From contig JBEKDZ010000003.1 of NCBI GenBank assembly GCA_050014095.1, forward strand, positions 248,001 through 312,000: a stretch of 64,000 nt of DNA, given 5' to 3'. The notes under the pieces are model-generated. The model saw only the letters and a list, made by a program, of their open reading frames with translations. It had not been told where the DNA came from and searched no databases. Both the position numbers and the translations under genes were made by a program. Each line of letters begins with the position of its first letter. Positions within the stretch are counted from its first letter, which is position 1. The DNA comes from RBG-13-51-18 sp050014095 (GTDB taxonomy: Bacteria; Chloroflexota; Dehalococcoidia; Dehalococcoidales; RBG-16-60-22). This document shows, in pieces, positions 34,819 to 43,230 of the stretch.

Positions 34819-35770
34819 ACAGATTTACGCCCCTATCCAGAAGGATTTGGATAAGGTTAAGGAAACCATTAAGTCCATCAGCAAGATAGACTATCAATGG
34901 CTTTCCAAGCAGCTAAGCTATATCGTTAGCGAGACCGGCAAGGGCATGAGACCGGCCCTGACGCTGCTCTCCGGCAAGCTATTCACCTACGACCTCACCT
35001 CCCTGCTGCCGATGGCGGTCTCCGTGGAGTTGATGCACACGGCCACGCTGGTGCATGATGACGCCATCGATAAAGCCGATACGCGCCGAGGCAGGACAAC
35101 CATCAACAACAAATGGGGGGATGAGATAGCTATCCTCATGGGGGACTTCTTATTCGCCAAAGCGGGGGAATTCGTCTCGGACACACAAAACCCGCGGGTA
35201 ATCAAGCTCTTTTCACAGACGCTGGGCATTATCTCCAGCGGGGAGATAGGGCAGTTCCGCGGCGCTTACAATCTCCACCAGAACCGTGAAGACTATTTAC
35301 AGCGTATCTATAGAAAGACCGGCTCGCTGTTTTCACTGGCAACACAGTCCGGAGCGATATTAGGTAAAGCGCCGGAAGAAGCGATAGCGGTAATGAAAGG
35401 CTATGCCGATAACATGGGCATCGCGTTCCAAATAGTCGATGATATTTTAGATTTCACCAGCACCGAGGCGGCTATGGGCAAGCCGGTCGGCTCCGACCTG
35501 ATACAGGGGACGCTCACACTGCCGGCAATGCTGGTCATCGAGCGTAATCCGGATAATAACCCGGTGACGCGGTTTTTTAATACTAGAGATAAGAAAAACG
35601 TGGCGGAAGCTATCGATATCGTGAAGAACACGACGATTATCCAAGATTGTTATAAAATCGCCGGGGAATATTACGATAAAGCCTGCCGTCACCTCGATTC
35701 TCTACCCAAGACCGATAGTCGTCAGGCGCTATACGACCTAGCCGACTTTGTAATAAAACAGGGAACGTAA
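34808..35770 (+). CDS. Trans-polyprenyl diphosphate synthase
   Basis: 320 residues. Two aspartate-rich motifs: VHDDAIDKADTRRGRTTIN and FQIVDDILDFTS; also GKGMRPALTLLSG and YNLHQNREDYLQRIYRKTGSLF. Makes long-chain isoprenyl diphosphate, probably for a quinone side chain; the chain length is not readable. I start at the TTG at 34808, which follows GAGGAG at a good distance and overlaps the metG end by 11 bases. The longer ORF begins inside metG. Confidence 0.9.
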   Translation: MELKQIYAPIQKDLDKVKETIKSISKIDYQWLSKQLSYIVSETGKGMRPALTLLSGKLFTYDLTSLLPMAVSVELMHTATLVHDDAIDKADTRRGRTTINNKWGDEIAILMGDFLFAKAGEFVSDTQNPRVIKLFSQTLGIISSGEIGQFRGAYNLHQNREDYLQRIYRKTGSLFSLATQSGAILGKAPEEAIAVMKGYADNMGIAFQIVDDILDFTSTEAAMGKPVGSDLIQGTLTLPAMLVIERNPDNNPVTRFFNTRDKKNVAEAIDIVKNTTIIQDCYKIAGEYYDKACRHLDSLPKTDSRQALYDLADFVIKQGT

Positions 35771-35784
35771 GGGTTATTCTACAA

Positions 35785-35880
35785 AACCATTCCGGCCCCG
35801 ATGGAATCGGGATAAACTCCAGCCGGAATCCACTCCCCTTTACCCCACCGCTGGATTCCCGTTTTCACGGGAATGACGTT
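35785..35880. repeat. GGAATCC/CGGGAATG inverted-repeat cluster
   Basis: CGATGGAATCGGG, GCTGGATTCCCGTTTTCACGGGAATGACG and related units lie between the synthase and moaE. The right-hand unit runs into moaE and encodes its last residues. Confidence 0.6.
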
Positions 35881-36289
35881 GATTTTTGTCCCCTTCCCAG
35901 ATGGTGCCATCCAGGTACGTTTCTTTTTTAGCCGTGGGCAGCCTGTCCTTAAAAAGGTCGACGGCAAAAGCGACGGCGGCAATACCTTCGGTGCGGTGGC
36001 TCGCCGCCACCGCCACCACCAGATTGATGTCCCCCACCTTCAATTTACCGATACGGTGAAAAATAACCACGTTATTCACCGGATACTGGCGTTTGAGTTC
36101 TTCAACAATGTCGTTTAGTCTGGCAGCGGCTTTGCCATCAACATCGCTATATTCTACGGAAAAAACCGACTTCCCCCGGGAGTTATCGCGGATAAGGCCA
36201 ACATAGGTCACCACGCAGCCGCTATCAGAGGTTTTTGCCTGGTTGACCACCAGCTCCGGTGAAATAGGTTTATCGGTGATTTGAATCAT
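35840..36289 (-). CDS. moaE: Molybdopterin synthase, large subunit
   Basis: 149 residues. CVVTYVGLIRDNSRGKSVFSVEYSDVDGKAA, VVIFHRIGKLKVGDINLVVAVAASHRTEGIAAVAFAVDLFKDRLPTAKKETYLDGTIWEGD are the MoaE active-site segments (two lysines in KKETYLDGT). Supplies sulfur to the molybdopterin precursor, and so matters for the molybdenum enzyme 2.5 kb downstream. The last ~14 residues (NQRHSRENGNPAVG) are encoded by the repeat at 35840-35880 and have no family counterpart. Confidence 0.92.
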   Translation of the reverse strand: MIQITDKPISPELVVNQAKTSDSGCVVTYVGLIRDNSRGKSVFSVEYSDVDGKAAARLNDIVEELKRQYPVNNVVIFHRIGKLKVGDINLVVAVAASHRTEGIAAVAFAVDLFKDRLPTAKKETYLDGTIWEGDKNQRHSRENGNPAVG

Positions 36290-36324
36290 TTCGTCTTGAT
36301 TACTGATACACCATATTTATTCTA

Positions 36325-36425
36325 ATTCTAGTTTTACCTGTCATTCCAGCACAGGCTGGAATCCATCAAGAATCCATTAACACATAAATTTTCAAAGTGG
36401 ATTCTGGCCTTCGCCAGAATGACAT
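36325..36425. repeat. GTCATTCCAGC / GCCAGAATGAC repeat
   Basis: GTCATTCCAGCACAGGCTGG on the left and GTGGATTCTGGCCTTCGCC then AGAATGAC on the right. A related copy lies at 42307-42422; both share the central TTTC-rich spacer and the GTGGATTCTGGCC arm. Confidence 0.65.
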
Positions 36426-36460
36426 TAAAAAACATGCGCAAACCGACTAATGTAAAATAA

Positions 36461-38395
36461 CTAATCGGTCGGTGCCGGAGTCTGCTTGGGAACAAGCTGG
36501 GGAACCGACGGAGCTTTTTTGGGCTGCAGCACCAGCTCGGCCACCGGTTTTACCGGCGCTGGAATAGTCGTGCTTTTAACTTTCTGTTTATGTTTCGATA
36601 GACCGATTTCACCAAAGACTTTTTCCAGCTCTTCACCTTCCAAAGTTTCCTGGGCGATGAGTTTGCCGGCGAGCAGCTTTAGCTTTTTCTTATTATCGGT
36701 CAGTATCTTTAGAGCGGTTTTATAAGCTTCATCAATAAGACGGTCAATTTCCTTATCGATTTCCAGGGCATACCGTTCGCTGTAGTCTTTCTGCTCCGCA
36801 ATTTCGCGACCGAGGAAGACCATCTCCTGTTTGTTGCCGAAGGTGCGGGTACCCAGTTTATTGCTCATGCCGTAATCCGTCACCATGCGCCGGGCATAGG
36901 CCGTAACCTGCTGAATATCGCTGTGAGCCCCGGTCGTCCTTTCGTTAAAGATAAGCTCTTCCGCGGCATGCCCGCCGAGTAAGGTAGCCAGCTTATCATT
37001 AAGCTGCGAGCGAGTCACCAGGTACCTGTCTTCCGTCGGCAGCTGCTTGGTATAACCCAGAGCTATCCCGCGGGCGACGATAGATATTTTATGCACGGGG
37101 TCGGCGTTGGGGAGCATCTTGGCAACCAGGGCATGACCCGCCTCGTGATAGGCAATAACTTCTTTTTCTTTAGGACTGATTTTACGACTTTTGCGTTCCG
37201 GACCGGCAATCACCCTGTCAATAGACTCCTCAAAATCATTGGTGTTGATGGTCTTTTTATTGTGCCTGGCAGCCAGGATAGCCGCCTCGTTGACGACATT
37301 AGCCAGGTCGGCGCCGCTGAAGCCTACGGTGCCTTTAGCCAGCACCTCAAGATCAACATCCTTATCGAGCGGTTTACCGTTGGAATGCACCTTGAGAATA
37401 GCCAATCTGCCAACGATATCCGGCAAGTCCAGCACTACCCGGCGGTCGAAACGGCCGGGACGCAGCAAAGCCGGGTCGAGGATATCAGGCCGGTTGGTGG
37501 CGGCGATAACGATGACGCTGGTGTTCGTATCGAAGCCATCCATCTCCACGAGAATCTGGTTAAGCGTCTGCTCTCTTTCATCGTGGCTGCCGCCGAGACC
37601 GGTACCGCGCTGGCGACCGACGGCATCAATTTCATCGATAAAGATAATACAAGGTGTGTTGCGTTTCGCCTGGTCAAAAAGGTCGCGTACCCTCGAAGCA
37701 CCAACACCGACGAACATTTCTACGAACTCGCTGCCGCTGATAGAAAAGAAGGGAACATCAGCCTCACCGGCGACGGCACGCGCCATTAAAGTCTTGCCAG
37801 TACCGGGCGGACCTATTAGTAACACGCCTTTAGGAATGCGGGCGCCGAGAGATTGGAACTTTTCTTTTGATTTAAGGAACTCGACGACCTCCTGCATATC
37901 CTGCTTGGCTTCTTCCGCTCCCGCCACATCGGCAAAGGTAACAGTGGCGCGGTTGGCGGGGAAAAGCCTAGCCCGGCTGCGTCCGAAGCTCATCGCCTGA
38001 TTGTTCGCTCCGCGCGCCTGCCGCAAAATGAGCCAGAACAAGAAGATTAGCAAGAGAAACGGCAGGAAATTCAGAATGAGTCCACCCCAGTTAATCCCCG
38101 ATGAACCCTTAATTTCAACAACCACATTATCTAGCTTAAGGTCTTTAATATCATAGATAGTGGAGGCGGTTTCCTTATAAGCCTGTACCTGCCCGCCAGT
38201 GGTTGTAGTAATCGTGAGCAAATCGCCTTCAACCGCGATTTTTTGAATCTCATTGTTCTGCGACATGGTCACAACCTGGCTCAACGGCACCTCTTGCGGC
38301 TGGTTGCCGCCCGGGATGAGGAAGGAAAAAAGAAGCACCGCCGCCACCAAAACGATGATGTAGATTATACTATTACGTTTCCAATTCGATTTCAT
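36461..38395 (-). CDS. ftsH: ATP-dependent zinc metalloprotease FtsH
   Basis: 644 residues. Two membrane helices (residues about 10-28 and 106-124) flank a periplasmic domain. AAA domain: GPPGTGKTLMARAVAGE, IIFIDEIDAVGRQRG and the SRH region (DPALLRPGRFDRRV). Zinc protease: HEAGHAL. The C-terminal 40 residues are Pro/Lys-rich (VKSTTIPAPVKPVAELVLQPKKAPSVPQ). Degrades membrane and short-lived cytoplasmic proteins. Alone in its own transcription unit. Confidence 0.96.
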   Translation of the reverse strand: MKSNWKRNSIIYIIVLVAAVLLFSFLIPGGNQPQEVPLSQVVTMSQNNEIQKIAVEGDLLTITTTTGGQVQAYKETASTIYDIKDLKLDNVVVEIKGSSGINWGGLILNFLPFLLLIFLFWLILRQARGANNQAMSFGRSRARLFPANRATVTFADVAGAEEAKQDMQEVVEFLKSKEKFQSLGARIPKGVLLIGPPGTGKTLMARAVAGEADVPFFSISGSEFVEMFVGVGASRVRDLFDQAKRNTPCIIFIDEIDAVGRQRGTGLGGSHDEREQTLNQILVEMDGFDTNTSVIVIAATNRPDILDPALLRPGRFDRRVVLDLPDIVGRLAILKVHSNGKPLDKDVDLEVLAKGTVGFSGADLANVVNEAAILAARHNKKTINTNDFEESIDRVIAGPERKSRKISPKEKEVIAYHEAGHALVAKMLPNADPVHKISIVARGIALGYTKQLPTEDRYLVTRSQLNDKLATLLGGHAAEELIFNERTTGAHSDIQQVTAYARRMVTDYGMSNKLGTRTFGNKQEMVFLGREIAEQKDYSERYALEIDKEIDRLIDEAYKTALKILTDNKKKLKLLAGKLIAQETLEGEELEKVFGEIGLSKHKQKVKSTTIPAPVKPVAELVLQPKKAPSVPQLVPKQTPAPTD

Positions 38396-38738
38396 ATCTA
38401 GCCTCTATTACTTTAATTATACCATAAAAACTATTAATCAATAGCTAAATCGTGTGAAAGTTACATAATATCCTGGATTTAGTTATTCAATTACATATAG
38501 TCATTATTCCGCTCTCATTTGCGTCGATTGTAACCACTCTCTAGACATTAAGGATATGTTGCCGTACACTTTAACTTGACAAGCTAAAGCCTGCTAGTGT
38601 AAATTTTTAAAGGATTGCGTAAAATTTCCCGTTTTTTCAAAGAAATATTATCGAAGATAGCCATTAATCACGTCCAAAAGATACCGACTATGATAAAAAT
38701 AGCCACACATTAAATTCTTGGAAGGAGAGTAAACTGAA
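38396..38738. other. Divergent intergenic region between ftsH and athL
   Basis: 343 AT-rich bases. On the plus strand TTGACA (38576-38581), an 18-base spacer and TAAATT (38600-38605) form a promoter for the molybdenum enzyme, with a leader of about 125 bases to the ATG at 38739. No small ORF is convincing. No known riboswitch is recognised here. Confidence 0.5.
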
Positions 38739-41372
38739 ATGGCTGACGCAAAAAGCAAAAAAGTCGATGTAAAGCCAGATAAAACAGTAATAAAATCCCT
38801 GGCTCTCGGCGGCTTGCTGGGCGGCGGCGGCGAATGCGTCGTCGATGTTAAAGACGGCAAAGCTGTTAGAATCCGACCGTTCCATTACGACTGGAAATAT
38901 GACAATAAAAAATTCAATGCCTGGAAAATGAAACGGAACGGCAAGACGCTGGAACCGCTGATGAAAGCACTGCCCGGGACATTCTCGCTGGCTTATAAGA
39001 AAAGGACTTTCTCTCCTAACCGTATAAAATACCCGCTCATCAGGGTGGATTGGGACCCCAACGGCGAGAGGAACCCGCAGAACCGCGGCAAGAGCAAATA
39101 CCGCCGGATTTCCTGGGAAGAGGCGACGACAATCATCGCCAAAGAGATTAAACGGGTACATAAAGAGTACGGTCCTTGTTCCATCCTGGTACAGGGCGAT
39201 GGACACGGTGAATGCAAAACGATTCATACGCCCCACGGGCACCAGGGCAGACTCCTTGATATGATGGGCGGTTTTACCCAGCAAGTACGCAACCCGGATA
39301 GCTGGGAAGGCTGGTACTGGGGCTCCAAACACGTCTGGGGTCAGGGCTTCCAGGGCATGATGTCGCCGGCGGCTAATCTGATTAAAGATATTACAGAAAA
39401 CGCCGAATTGTTGCTCTTCTGGGGCTGCGACCCGGAGACCACCCCCTGGGGCTTTACCGGGCAGTATGCCACACGCATTTGCTATTTCTGGACGCAGGCG
39501 GGCATTAAACAGGTATATATCTGCCCCGATCTTAACTATGGCGCAGCGGTACACGCGGATAAATGGATACCGGTGCTCCCCAACACCGATGCCGCCCTGC
39601 AGCTAGCAATAATCTACGTCTGGCTGAAGGAAGGCACCTGGAAGAAAGATTATATTAAAACCCATGCTGTCGGCATGGATAAAATGTCAGATTATGTCCT
39701 CGGTAAGGTAGACGGCATACCCAAGACGCCGGAGTGGGCATCCAAGAAATGCGGTGTGCCGGAGTGGACGATTAAAGCGCTGGCAAGGGAGTTCGGCAAG
39801 AAAGTAACATCAATCATGCACTACTTCGGCGGGTCCTTTATCCGGGGTCCCTTTTCTCATGAGCCCGGCCGACTTGAATGTGTCCTGCTCGGTATGCAGG
39901 GACTCGGCGGACCCGGTGTCCACCAGTGCCAGATGACCTACTTCGGGATGCCCCGCGCGGAAGGACTAAAAAGTATCCGCTACTTCAATCCGGCTCTAAC
40001 CGAGCGTTTGAGGATACCCTGCCGCACTACCATCGATGCCTGGGGCAAACAACTAATCCCCAAAACACTGATTCAAGATGCCATCCTCAAACCGCCCCTC
40101 ACCTTTATCGGCAGCGGCGGTCAAGAATCCGGCGTGGAAGACCAGTTTGTTAAATACACCTACCCCATCGCCAAAGAAAAGGGCGGCGCACTGGTGCATA
40201 TGATATGGACAGATACCCCCTGCCGCATCACCTGTTGGGGCCACGGCAACTGGACGATTGACGCCTTCCAGCACGAATCGATTGAGTGCATCGTTGCCCA
40301 GCACCCCTGGCTGGAGAACGAATGCTTATATGCCGATATCATCCTGCCGGCGAACACCACGCTGGAAGTGGAAGATATCGTTACCAACTCTCGACAGGGA
40401 CCGCATTTCCAGAGCGTGGCTATCCAGGAGCAGGCTATCCAGCCTATCGGCGAGTCCAGGAGCGACTACGAAATAGTCCTGGCGATTGCCGAAAAACTCG
40501 GCATGGGCAAGAAATTCTCCGAGGGCAAATCGACTCTCGACCTGCAAAAAGATGTCTTTAATACGATGGAACTGGGCGCCATGACCACCTGGAAAGATTT
40601 TATGGATAAAAAATACTTCGTCTATCCGGTGGCTAAAGACTGGGAGAACGACCCGCCCGGATTCAGAAAATTCTATGAAGACCCCGTGAAAAATCCGCTG
40701 CCAACACCGACGGGCAAGCTGGAGTTCTATTCGGAAAGACTGGCTAAGTACTTCCCCGATGATAAAGAAAGACCGCCATATCCGCAATGGATTGAGAGAG
40801 GCGAGACACATGACGAGCGTATCTCCAGTGAAAGAGCCGCTATGTTCCCGCTGCTGCTAATGTCCAACCACGGCCGGTGGCGCACCCATGCTCAAGGCGA
40901 CGATATCAGCTGGACGCGTGAAACACCGACCTGTAAGGTATTGGGAGCCGACGGATATAAATACGAGCCGGTTTGGCTCAACCCCAAGGATGCGGAAAAA
41001 CGCGGTATTAAGGACGGCGATATCGTTAAAGTATTCAACGAGCGCGGTATAGTGCTCTGCGGCGCCCGCGTCTGGGAGCGTATGAGTCCCGGCGTAACCT
41101 ACGTCGACCACGGCGCACGGCATGACCCGATTATCGACGGCGTTGACCGCGGCGGCGCTATCAACACCATCTCGCCCAACGGCATCACTTCCAAGAACGC
41201 CTGCGGCCAGGCTACCAGCGGCTATCTGGTAGATGTCCAGAAAGTGACCGATAAAGACTATCAGGAGTGGCGCGCCAAAGACCCCGAATCTTACGACGCC
41301 GCTTTTAACAGAGAATACGACCCGGCATCCGGCCCACGATTCAACGCCTGGGTTGAAGGAGGTATGCAATAA
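38739..41372 (+). CDS. Molybdopterin oxidoreductase, transhydroxylase alpha-like
   Basis: 877 residues, DMSO reductase superfamily. It closely resembles the 875-residue alpha subunit of Pelobacter acidigallici pyrogallol-phloroglucinol transhydroxylase. No N-terminal [4Fe-4S] cysteines (GECVVDVKDGKAVRIRPFHYD) and no Tat signal, so it is cytoplasmic. Candidate active-site residues: His156 (GDGHGEC), Asp187-Ser188 in NPDSWEGWYW, where Ser would bind Mo, and Tyr401 (TYFGMP), matching the spacing of His144/Asp174/Ser175/Tyr404 recalled for the Pelobacter enzyme. Ribosome site GGAAGGAG. Its stop overlaps the next ATG (ATAATGAAG). Expected to rearrange hydroxyls on trihydroxybenzenes, or to act as a related molybdenum oxidoreductase. 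Confidence 0.85.
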   Translation: MADAKSKKVDVKPDKTVIKSLALGGLLGGGGECVVDVKDGKAVRIRPFHYDWKYDNKKFNAWKMKRNGKTLEPLMKALPGTFSLAYKKRTFSPNRIKYPLIRVDWDPNGERNPQNRGKSKYRRISWEEATTIIAKEIKRVHKEYGPCSILVQGDGHGECKTIHTPHGHQGRLLDMMGGFTQQVRNPDSWEGWYWGSKHVWGQGFQGMMSPAANLIKDITENAELLLFWGCDPETTPWGFTGQYATRICYFWTQAGIKQVYICPDLNYGAAVHADKWIPVLPNTDAALQLAIIYVWLKEGTWKKDYIKTHAVGMDKMSDYVLGKVDGIPKTPEWASKKCGVPEWTIKALAREFGKKVTSIMHYFGGSFIRGPFSHEPGRLECVLLGMQGLGGPGVHQCQMTYFGMPRAEGLKSIRYFNPALTERLRIPCRTTIDAWGKQLIPKTLIQDAILKPPLTFIGSGGQESGVEDQFVKYTYPIAKEKGGALVHMIWTDTPCRITCWGHGNWTIDAFQHESIECIVAQHPWLENECLYADIILPANTTLEVEDIVTNSRQGPHFQSVAIQEQAIQPIGESRSDYEIVLAIAEKLGMGKKFSEGKSTLDLQKDVFNTMELGAMTTWKDFMDKKYFVYPVAKDWENDPPGFRKFYEDPVKNPLPTPTGKLEFYSERLAKYFPDDKERPPYPQWIERGETHDERISSERAAMFPLLLMSNHGRWRTHAQGDDISWTRETPTCKVLGADGYKYEPVWLNPKDAEKRGIKDGDIVKVFNERGIVLCGARVWERMSPGVTYVDHGARHDPIIDGVDRGGAINTISPNGITSKNACGQATSGYLVDVQKVTDKDYQEWRAKDPESYDAAFNREYDPASGPRFNAWVEGGMQ

Positions 41373-42193
41373 TGAAGGTCTTTGTTATTGATGTTGGAAT
41401 CTGTAACGGCTGCTATAGCTGCCAGATTGCCTGCAAGGACGAACATGTTGGCAACGACTGGACGCCGATTGCCAAGCCCCAGCCGGATACCGGCCAATTC
41501 TGGATGAGACAAACCGAGTATATACGGGGCACCGTGCCTAAGGTAAAGATGCACTATATCCCCATGCCCTGCATGCACTGCGATGAAGCGCCATGCATTC
41601 CCGCCTGTCCCATCGAGGGCGTTATCTATAAGCGCGACGACGGGCTGGTTATCATCGACCCGGTGAAATGCACCGGCTGTAAATCTTGCGTGGATGCCTG
41701 CCCTTATAATGCTATCTTCTTCAACGATAGCCTGAATATCGCCCAGAAGTGCACCGGCTGCGCTCACCTGCTGGATGGTGGGGAGTGGAAGATACCCCGC
41801 TGTGCCGATTCCTGTCCCACCGAAGCGATAAAGTTCGGGGAAGAGAAAGACTTTAAAGACCTCATCGCCAAAGCCGAGGTGCTTAAACCGGAGCTAAAGG
41901 CGAAGCCGAGGGTATACTACCTGAATATCCCCAAGAAGTTCATCGCGGGCACCGTTTACGACCCCATTGAGAAAGAGGTGGTCATCGGCGCTACCTGCAC
42001 CCTCACCGGACCGAAAGCAGGCAAGAAAGTCACCGCCACTACCGACGGCTTCGGGGATTTTTGGTTCCACGGGCTGGCAGACGGCACTTATAACCTGACG
42101 ATTGAAGCCAAAGGTTTCGCCGCTAAATCCTTCGATAAACTGAACACGGAAAAGGACATTAACCTGGGTGATATACCGCTGATTAAGAAATAA
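41372..42193 (+). CDS. Iron-sulfur subunit of the transhydroxylase-like enzyme, with prealbumin-type C-domain
   Basis: 273 residues. Four cysteine groups: CNGCYSCQIAC, CMHCDEAPCIPACP, CTGCKSCVDACP and CTGCAHLL ... PRCADSC, enough for four [4Fe-4S] clusters. The Pelobacter beta subunit (about 274 residues) has, from memory, the cysteines for only three. KPRVYYLNIPKKFIAGTVYD leads to a C-terminal prealbumin/carboxypeptidase-regulatory-like beta domain (DGFGDFWFHGLADGTYNLTIEAKGF), the same arrangement as in that enzyme. Translationally coupled to the alpha gene. Shuttles electrons or only structures the complex. Confidence 0.85.
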   Translation: MKVFVIDVGICNGCYSCQIACKDEHVGNDWTPIAKPQPDTGQFWMRQTEYIRGTVPKVKMHYIPMPCMHCDEAPCIPACPIEGVIYKRDDGLVIIDPVKCTGCKSCVDACPYNAIFFNDSLNIAQKCTGCAHLLDGGEWKIPRCADSCPTEAIKFGEEKDFKDLIAKAEVLKPELKAKPRVYYLNIPKKFIAGTVYDPIEKEVVIGATCTLTGPKAGKKVTATTDGFGDFWFHGLADGTYNLTIEAKGFAAKSFDKLNTEKDINLGDIPLIKK

Positions 42194-42209
42194 ATCAGAT
42201 TAAAGTATC

Positions 42210-42422
42210 CGCTATGGTTCGACAAGCTCATCATGAGCGGATTATTACCGGTGCCTTGCTTAGAGGGGGGAGCCGAAAGACTCCCCCTTTTTTTATTATC
42301 AGCACCTTGTCATTCTGGCGTAGGCTTCAGCCCGAGTTCAGCCCGAGGGCTGGAATCTATTCCATGCAATTCGCAAATCGTTTGTATTTTCATAGTGGAT
42401 TCTGGCCAACACCAGAATGACG
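42210..42422. repeat. REP-like sequences after the transhydroxylase-like operon
   Basis: TGGTTCGACAAGCTCATCATGAGCGG (42214-42239) recurs at 50834-50859. Then a hairpin AGGGGGGAGCC ... GACTCCCCCTTTTTTT at 42261-42294 looks like an intrinsic terminator. From 42307 a long GTCATTCTGG / CCAGAATGAC inverted repeat follows. Confidence 0.6.
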
Positions 42423-42429
42423 AATGTTC

Positions 42430-42490
42430 AAAATCCCTCTCTTATCTCCCTTTTCCAAAGGGAGACGTCAATACCCCTAAAGGGAATGAA
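42430..42490. repeat. Direct repeat flanking the VOC gene (copy 1)
   Basis: About 55 bases containing CTCTCTTATCTCCCTTTTCC then AAAGGGAGACGTCAATACCC. A near-identical copy in the same orientation lies at about 43059-43113, on the other side of the VOC gene. Confidence 0.6.
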
Positions 42491-42523
42491 GAAGAGGTGA
42501 GACTGACAGCTCATAGCCTTTTG

Positions 42524-42988
42524 TTATCTACCGCCAGGCTGCACCAGTTCAACTATCAGACCTGCCGTATCAAGGTCAAGGTAGGCTACGCCACCGCCGC
42601 CCTTGAATTGGGCGGTAAGCAATATTTCGGAACCTTTAGTGGTTAGACGCTTAACATCTTCTTGAAGATTATCGACGATGAATCCCAGATGTTGTATGCC
42701 CTCCCCTTTTTTATCGAGAAATTCCTGGTGGGGAGATTCCCCATTGATGGGTTGGATTAACTCAAGCTCCATATTGCCGATTTGGGTAATTTGAATCGTC
42801 ACCCTCTGGTTGGGTATGAAAGGTTTTCCCCTATATGTTTCCTTGGCATCCGGAGGTAAAATCCTGGGTTTAAAAGGACCTATACCTAAAGCTTCCAAAC
42901 GTGCGATAGTTTTATTCATATCCCTGACCACTACTCCAATATGGACTAACCGTGTAAAAGTCGATTTTCCTGCGGCGTTGCTTTCCAT
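42524..42988 (-). CDS. VOC-family protein (methylmalonyl-CoA epimerase-like)
   Basis: 154 residues. Paired beta-alpha-beta-beta-beta units: FTRLVHIGVVVRDMNKTIARLEALGIGPFKP and GIQHLGFIVDNLQEDVKRLTTKGSE; metal ligand candidates are His at VHIG, Glu at MELELIQP, His at QHLGF and Glu in LIVELVQPG. VOC members include the epimerase and ring-cleaving dioxygenases, and the substrate cannot be read here. Flanked by direct repeats. Confidence 0.75.
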   Translation of the reverse strand: MESNAAGKSTFTRLVHIGVVVRDMNKTIARLEALGIGPFKPRILPPDAKETYRGKPFIPNQRVTIQITQIGNMELELIQPINGESPHQEFLDKKGEGIQHLGFIVDNLQEDVKRLTTKGSEILLTAQFKGGGGVAYLDLDTAGLIVELVQPGGR

Positions 42989-43058
42989 GGATTATCTCCT
43001 TAAACAAAATTTAAGATTTACCATTATACTACTCCGAGATACCGAGGAATGTCACCCC

Positions 43059-43155
43059 AAAATCCCTCTCTTATCTCCCTTTACGAAAGGGAGACGTCAA
43101 TACCCAAAAAGGGGAGAAGGCGTAATATAGATTCCAGCCTACGCTGGAATGACAT
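43059..43155. repeat. Direct repeat copy 2 plus GATTCCAGC/GCTGGAATGAC palindrome
   Basis: Second copy of the ~55-base repeat at 42430-42490, followed by an ATTCCAGCCTACGCTGGAAT hairpin. No gene here. Confidence 0.6.
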
Positions 43156-43230
43156 TCTGCCTTTCATTTGCGCTTCAATTCTAAATTAGATACACTCACA
43201 TAAGGGACAATTAATTCATGGAGGTTTGCC

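Noticed and set aside
38688..39554. Long open frame on the minus strand opposite the molybdopterin gene
   Set aside because: It is an antisense shadow of the transhydroxylase-like gene, whose frame has strong family matches.
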